Below are positions 5,288 to 7,908 of a stretch of DNA of 7,908 nucleotides, one piece after another. Location: the NCBI GenBank assembly GCA_017421905.1, contig JAFOHH010000181.1, positions 1-7,908 of the forward strand, given 5' to 3'. The stretch is from Clostridia bacterium. GTDB lineage: Bacteria > Bacillota > Clostridia > Christensenellales > Borkfalkiaceae. Numbering within the stretch: the first letter of the stretch is position 1; every line of letters begins with the position of its first letter. Made by a program: the position numbers and the translations under genes. Under the pieces are notes generated by a model. The model saw nothing but the letters and a program-made list of their open reading frames with translations. It was not told the origin of the DNA and did not search any database.

Positions 5288-6403
5288 TCAGCGCAGATTT
5301 TCAGGATTTAAGCCAAGCAGTTCTTCTGCCACAAAGCGACCGTCTTTTCTAATCAATCTGCCGTCGAAATAAATTTCGCCGCCGCCGTATTCGGGCGTTT
5401 GAATAAGCACTAAATCCCAATGCACGGCAGAGTTGTTGCCGTTGGATGCGTCGTCGTAGCTGGCGCCGGGGGTAAAGTGGATAGAGCCGGCAATTTTTTC
5501 ATCGAACAAAATGTCGCCCATGGGGCTGGTGATAAAGGGATTTACGCCGATGGCAAATTCGCCAACGTAGCGCGCGCCTTCGTCGGTGTTGAAAATTTCG
5601 TGCAATACTTCGGGGTAATTGCCGTCCTCTTTCACGATTTTGCCGTTTTCAAAGGTAAGCGTAACGTTTTCGTGCTTTAAGCCGTGCTCGATAGAGGGCG
5701 CGTTGTAGCGGATAACGCCGTTTACCGAATCTTTAACGGGAGCGGTGTAAATTTCCCCGTCGGGAATGTTCATTTCGCCCGCGCATTTAATAGCGGGAAT
5801 GCCTTTAATGGAGAAGGAAAGGTCGGTACCGTTGCCCACGATGCGTACCTTGTCCGTTTTTTCCATTAATTCCTTTAACGCGTCCATAGCGCGATCCATT
5901 TTGGAATAATCGAGCGTGCATACGTCGTAGTAGAAATCCTCAAACGCCTCGGTAGACATAGAGGAAAGCTGCGCCATAGAGGGGTTGGGGTAGCGGAGTA
6001 CCACCCATTTGGTATTTTTTACACGGCGTTCGTGATGAACGGGGTGAGAATAGAGGGTGGAATACAGCTTCATTTTATCTGCGGGCACGTCGGAAAGCTC
6101 GTAGGAGTTTGCACCGCCGCGCACGCCGATATAAGCGTCCATACCGTCCATGCGGTGTCCGTCGAAATCCGTCCATGCGGCAAGATGCTCTTCGCTCGTT
6201 CCCATAAGCAGGGTGCGTTGAATATCGTTATCGATAATGTTTACGTAGGGGTAGCCGCCTGCGGCGTACGCCTTTTTAATAATTTCCTTTACGAGCGCAC
6301 CGTCCACACCGATTGCCTCGATTAAAACCTTTTCGCCCTTTTGCAAACGCACGGAGTGATTGATGAGTACGTCTGCGAGCTTTTCCATACGAAAATCTTT
6401 CAT
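5288..6403 (-). CDS. M29 family metallo-aminopeptidase (AmpS/thermophilic aminopeptidase type)
   Basis: A 371-residue cytosolic exopeptidase that removes N-terminal residues from peptides using a two-metal centre. In the family the ligands are two Glu, two His and one Asp plus a catalytic Tyr. Matching positions here are Glu217 in NIPDGEIYTAP, Glu282 in GEFAIG, His309 and Tyr316 in IHFTPGASY (the family spacing of 7), and His328 and Asp330 in HWDL. All are present, so the enzyme should be active. It is shorter than the roughly 410-residue B. subtilis-type members, partly in the loop between His309 and His328. The N-terminal segment (KLADVLINHSVRLQKGEKVLIEA) is typical of M29. The ATG at 6403 has GGAGGA 7 nt upstream. 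The gene is divergent from the aldolase. No terminator separates it from GAPDH downstream, so some read-through is likely. Substrate preference cannot be read from sequence. Confidence 0.92.
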   Translation of the reverse strand: MKDFRMEKLADVLINHSVRLQKGEKVLIEAIGVDGALVKEIIKKAYAAGGYPYVNIIDNDIQRTLLMGTSEEHLAAWTDFDGHRMDGMDAYIGVRGGANSYELSDVPADKMKLYSTLYSHPVHHERRVKNTKWVVLRYPNPSMAQLSSMSTEAFEDFYYDVCTLDYSKMDRAMDALKELMEKTDKVRIVGNGTDLSFSIKGIPAIKCAGEMNIPDGEIYTAPVKDSVNGVIRYNAPSIEHGLKHENVTLTFENGKIVKEDGNYPEVLHEIFNTDEGARYVGEFAIGVNPFITSPMGDILFDEKIAGSIHFTPGASYDDASNGNNSAVHWDLVLIQTPEYGGGEIYFDGRLIRKDGRFVAEELLGLNPENLR

Positions 6404-6428
6404 AAAAGTTTCCTCCGTTTTTGTGTTC

Positions 6429-6458
6429 AGTATACCATATTTTTACGCGTTTTGCCAC
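6429..6458 (-). promoter_or_regulatory. Likely promoter of the M29 aminopeptidase
   Basis: On the minus strand, -10 TATACT (6429-6434) is preceded by TGG, forming an extended -10. A partial -35, GTGGCA (6453-6458), lies 18 bp upstream and matches four of six consensus bases. The predicted start is near 6422, about 20 nt before the start codon. Confidence 0.65.
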
Positions 6459-6506
6459 GTTTTTACAAGGCGTTTTGAAAATTTCCGTAAATATTCCAAA
6501 AAAACA

Positions 6507-6536
6507 CTTTATTTTTTGCGGGAAATATAGTATAAT
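6507..6536 (+). promoter_or_regulatory. Likely promoter of fructose-bisphosphate aldolase
   Basis: There is a perfect -10 TATAAT at 6531-6536. The -35 is poor: the best 16-18 bp spacings give CTTTAT, TTTATT or TTATTT around 6507-6514. An activator, or AT-rich upstream sequence, may compensate. The predicted start near 6543 leaves a leader of about 74 nt. Confidence 0.65.
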
Positions 6537-6541
6537 ACGAT

Positions 6542-6575
6542 TATCGTAGGGGATTAAGGGCAACCGATAGCCCCT
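6542..6575 (+). promoter_or_regulatory. Candidate structured leader (possible pseudoknot) of the aldolase mRNA
   Basis: Two complementary pairs interlock. TATCG (6542-6546) pairs with CGATA (6565-6569), and AGGGG (6548-6552) pairs with CCCCT (6571-6575). The order is that of an H-type pseudoknot, with connecting segments of 1, 12 and 1 nt. A competing hairpin, GGGC (6558-6561) with GCCC (6570-6573), is possible. The 5' strand begins right at the predicted transcription start. I do not recognise a named riboswitch class. The very short third connector makes simultaneous formation of both stems uncertain. Confidence 0.3.
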
Positions 6576-6602
6576 GTTAAACGCTAAGAATTATTTTTAT
6601 AC

Positions 6603-6607
6603 GGAGG
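6603..6607 (+). promoter_or_regulatory. Ribosome binding site of the aldolase gene
   Basis: GGAGG ends 9 nt before the ATG at 6617, fixing the start at MPLITTKEM, the usual N-terminus of this aldolase group. Confidence 0.85.
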
Positions 6608-6616
6608 TTTTTCGTT

Positions 6617-7579
6617 ATGCCACTTATTACAACCAAAGAAATGTTTGAATGCGCTTATAAAGGCGGCTATGCCGTTGGTGCTTTCAACGTAAACAACATG
6701 GAAACCATTCAAGGTATCGTTGCAGCAGGTAAAGAGCTCAACGCTCCCCTCATTTTACAAGTTTCCTCCGGCGCAAGAAAGTACGCTAACCCCATCTACT
6801 TAAAGCACCTCGTTCAAGCAGCAGTAGAAGAAAGCGGTCTTCCCATTGCCCTGCACTTGGACCACGGCAACAGCTTTGAGCTTTGCAAAGACGCTATCGA
6901 CGGCGGCTTTACCTCCGTTATGATCGACGCTTCTTCCCTTCCCCTCGAAGAAAATATCGAAGTAACCAAAAAGGTTGTTGCTTACGCACACGACCGCGGC
7001 GTTACCGTAGAAGCAGAACTCGGCAAACTTTCGGGTATTGAAGACGAAGTAAACGTTTCCGATTCCGACGCTTGCTTTACCAACCCCGACGAAGCTGCTG
7101 AATTCGTTACCAAAACGGGTATCGACTCCTTAGCTATTGCAATTGGTACTTCTCACGGCGCATACAAATTTAAGCCCGGCACGAAGCCCCAACTCCGCTT
7201 TGACATTTTGCAAGAAGTAGCTACGAGACTTCCCAACTTCCCCATCGTATTACACGGCGCTTCTTCCGTTCCCCAAGACAGAGTTGCTATCATCAACAGC
7301 TTTGGCGGCAAAATGCCCGATGCAATCGGTATTCCCGAAGATATGCTCCGCCAAGCAGCAACCATGGCAGTTTGCAAAATTAACATCGATAGCGACCTCC
7401 GCGTAGCATTTACCGCTGCTACCCGTAAGCACCTTGTAGAAAACCCCTCTCACTTCGACCCCCGTCAATACTTGACCGATGCGAGAGCCGATATTGCAAA
7501 CATCGTTGCTCACAAGCTTACCAACGTACTTGGCTGCGCAGGCAAAGCAACCGAAATTTTAGAGCTTTATAACAAATAA
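6617..7579 (+). CDS. fba: Class II fructose-1,6-bisphosphate aldolase
   Basis: A 320-residue zinc-dependent cytosolic enzyme that reversibly cleaves fructose 1,6-bisphosphate to dihydroxyacetone phosphate and glyceraldehyde 3-phosphate, the substrate of the GAPDH encoded nearby. The catalytic/metal block LHLDHG places the general-base Asp82 and zinc ligand His83. Other zinc ligands are His180 in GTSHGAYKF and His213 in VLHGASSVP. Glu134 in VEAELG belongs to the second metal site. KINIDSDLR (254-262) gives the substrate-binding Asn256, Asp258 and Arg262, and Asp281 in HFDPRQYL follows. The last three match positions that favour fructose bisphosphate over tagatose bisphosphate in the Giardia-type enzyme, which also shares the length and the GGKMPDA motif (230-236). 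It is longer than the roughly 285-residue B. subtilis type. It has its own promoter and a strong terminator, and its codon use fits high expression. Confidence 0.97.
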   Translation: MPLITTKEMFECAYKGGYAVGAFNVNNMETIQGIVAAGKELNAPLILQVSSGARKYANPIYLKHLVQAAVEESGLPIALHLDHGNSFELCKDAIDGGFTSVMIDASSLPLEENIEVTKKVVAYAHDRGVTVEAELGKLSGIEDEVNVSDSDACFTNPDEAAEFVTKTGIDSLAIAIGTSHGAYKFKPGTKPQLRFDILQEVATRLPNFPIVLHGASSVPQDRVAIINSFGGKMPDAIGIPEDMLRQAATMAVCKINIDSDLRVAFTAATRKHLVENPSHFDPRQYLTDARADIANIVAHKLTNVLGCAGKATEILELYNK

Positions 7580-7596
7580 GTTCATTAAAAAAATCC

Positions 7597-7613
7597 CCTT
7601 ATTATATATAAGG
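7597..7613 (+). repeat. Short inverted repeat after the aldolase stop
   Basis: CCTTAT (7597-7602) and ATAAGG (7608-7613) form a 6-bp stem with a 5-nt loop, without a following T tract. It sits 17 nt after the stop and upstream of the real terminator, where it might protect the mRNA 3' end. Confidence 0.35.
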
Positions 7614-7632
7614 AAAGAAAATTCGTTTTTAG

Positions 7633-7663
7633 CGGCTGTCGCTTTTGCGGCAGCCGTTTTTTT
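7633..7663 (+). terminator. Rho-independent terminator of the aldolase gene
   Basis: CGGCTGTCGC (7633-7642) pairs with GCGGCAGCCG (7647-7656) in a 10-bp stem with one G-T pair and a TTTT loop, followed by seven T (7657-7663). Confidence 0.94.
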
Positions 7664-7908
7664 GTTGCTTGGGGGAAGGAGGGTGAAGGGATGCGCGGCA
7701 GATGGCGGCGAAAAAGGAGGCAGAAGAGGTGGGCGCAAAAAGAGGCGCGGTGGCAAGGCGGCGGGGGCGGATAAAAAAAGGGCGTTCGCGAAGAAAATCC
7801 CCTTCCCCTTTGGGGAACTGCTTAAAAAACTGCCGTGCAAAAAAATATTTTAAAAATTTTTAAAAAACACCCTCAAAATGCTTTACTTCTTTAGCGAAAT
7901 AAAGTATA
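7664..7908. other. G/A-rich intergenic stretch with no confident gene
   Basis: The top strand is strikingly purine-rich from about 7670 to 7800 and becomes AT-rich after 7825. All three forward frames give short Arg/Lys/Gly-rich peptides without family resemblance, and the leftward open frame runs through the aldolase terminator. A small hairpin, TTCCCC/GGGGAA with loop TTT, lies at 7803-7817. At the right edge TTTACT (7882-7887) lies 17 bp before a TATA that the window cuts off (7905-7908). This could be the start of a rightward promoter. Confidence 0.5.

Noticed and set aside
6276..6563. 95-codon leftward open frame upstream of the aminopeptidase
   Set aside because: It overlaps the well-supported aminopeptidase start in another frame and also covers both divergent promoters.
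6537..6616. preQ1, fluoride or other named riboswitch in the aldolase leader
   Set aside because: None of the conserved core sequences I know for these classes is present; only generic interlocking pairing is seen.
7559..7840. 93-codon leftward open frame in the right-hand tail
   Set aside because: It crosses the aldolase terminator and the end of the aldolase gene, and its proline/alanine/leucine-rich product simply reflects the G/A-rich opposite strand.
1..7908. CRISPR array, toxin-antitoxin pair, or defence system
   Set aside because: There are no regularly spaced repeats and no recognisable nuclease, toxin or antitoxin genes. All substantial open frames are explained by housekeeping families except the single two-helix protein.

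Overview
The window looks like chromosomal core sequence from a low-to-mid GC member of the Bacillota, most likely Clostridia. Evidence: strong AGGAGG-type ribosome binding sites, consensus TTGACA/TATAAT promoters with 17-18 bp spacers, hairpin-plus-T-tract terminators, a tRNA with an encoded CCA end, and clostridial-type GAPDH and class II aldolase sequences. The species cannot be named from this alone. I see no mobile element, CRISPR array, phage gene or integrase.

Layout, left to right. A 12-bp perfect hairpin terminator (about 41-76) closes an unseen rightward unit and faces the 3' end of a leftward MATE efflux transporter (146-1477). Upstream of the transporter lies a leftward tRNA-Val(GAC) (1599-1675) with its own promoter and terminator. 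Divergent from the tRNA is a rightward pair: tRNA threonylcarbamoyladenosine dehydratase (tcdA, 1840-2556) and an AraC-family regulator (2571-3392) 14 nt downstream. A bidirectional terminator (3533-3563) separates them from a leftward 77-residue two-helix membrane protein of unknown function (3581-3814). Next come leftward glyceraldehyde-3-phosphate dehydrogenase (4074-5147) and, upstream of it, a leftward M29 aminopeptidase (5288-6403). Divergent from the peptidase is rightward class II fructose-bisphosphate aldolase (6617-7579) with a strong terminator. The last 245 bases hold no confident gene and have a G/A-rich top strand.

Together these are housekeeping functions: two glycolytic enzymes (aldolase and GAPDH), peptide turnover, tRNA modification, a tRNA, drug or metabolite efflux and one local regulator. 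GAPDH, the aldolase, the tRNA, tcdA and the small membrane protein each have a recognisable promoter. No terminator lies between the aminopeptidase and GAPDH, so read-through is possible.

I found no convincing new multi-gene system. The points most worth checking are small: a possible pseudoknot in the aldolase leader, a 16-bp box shared by the GAPDH and tRNA-Val promoters, a GAPDH about 20 residues longer than the classic form, the orphan two-helix protein with paired TATAAT elements, and the tcdA-AraC linkage.
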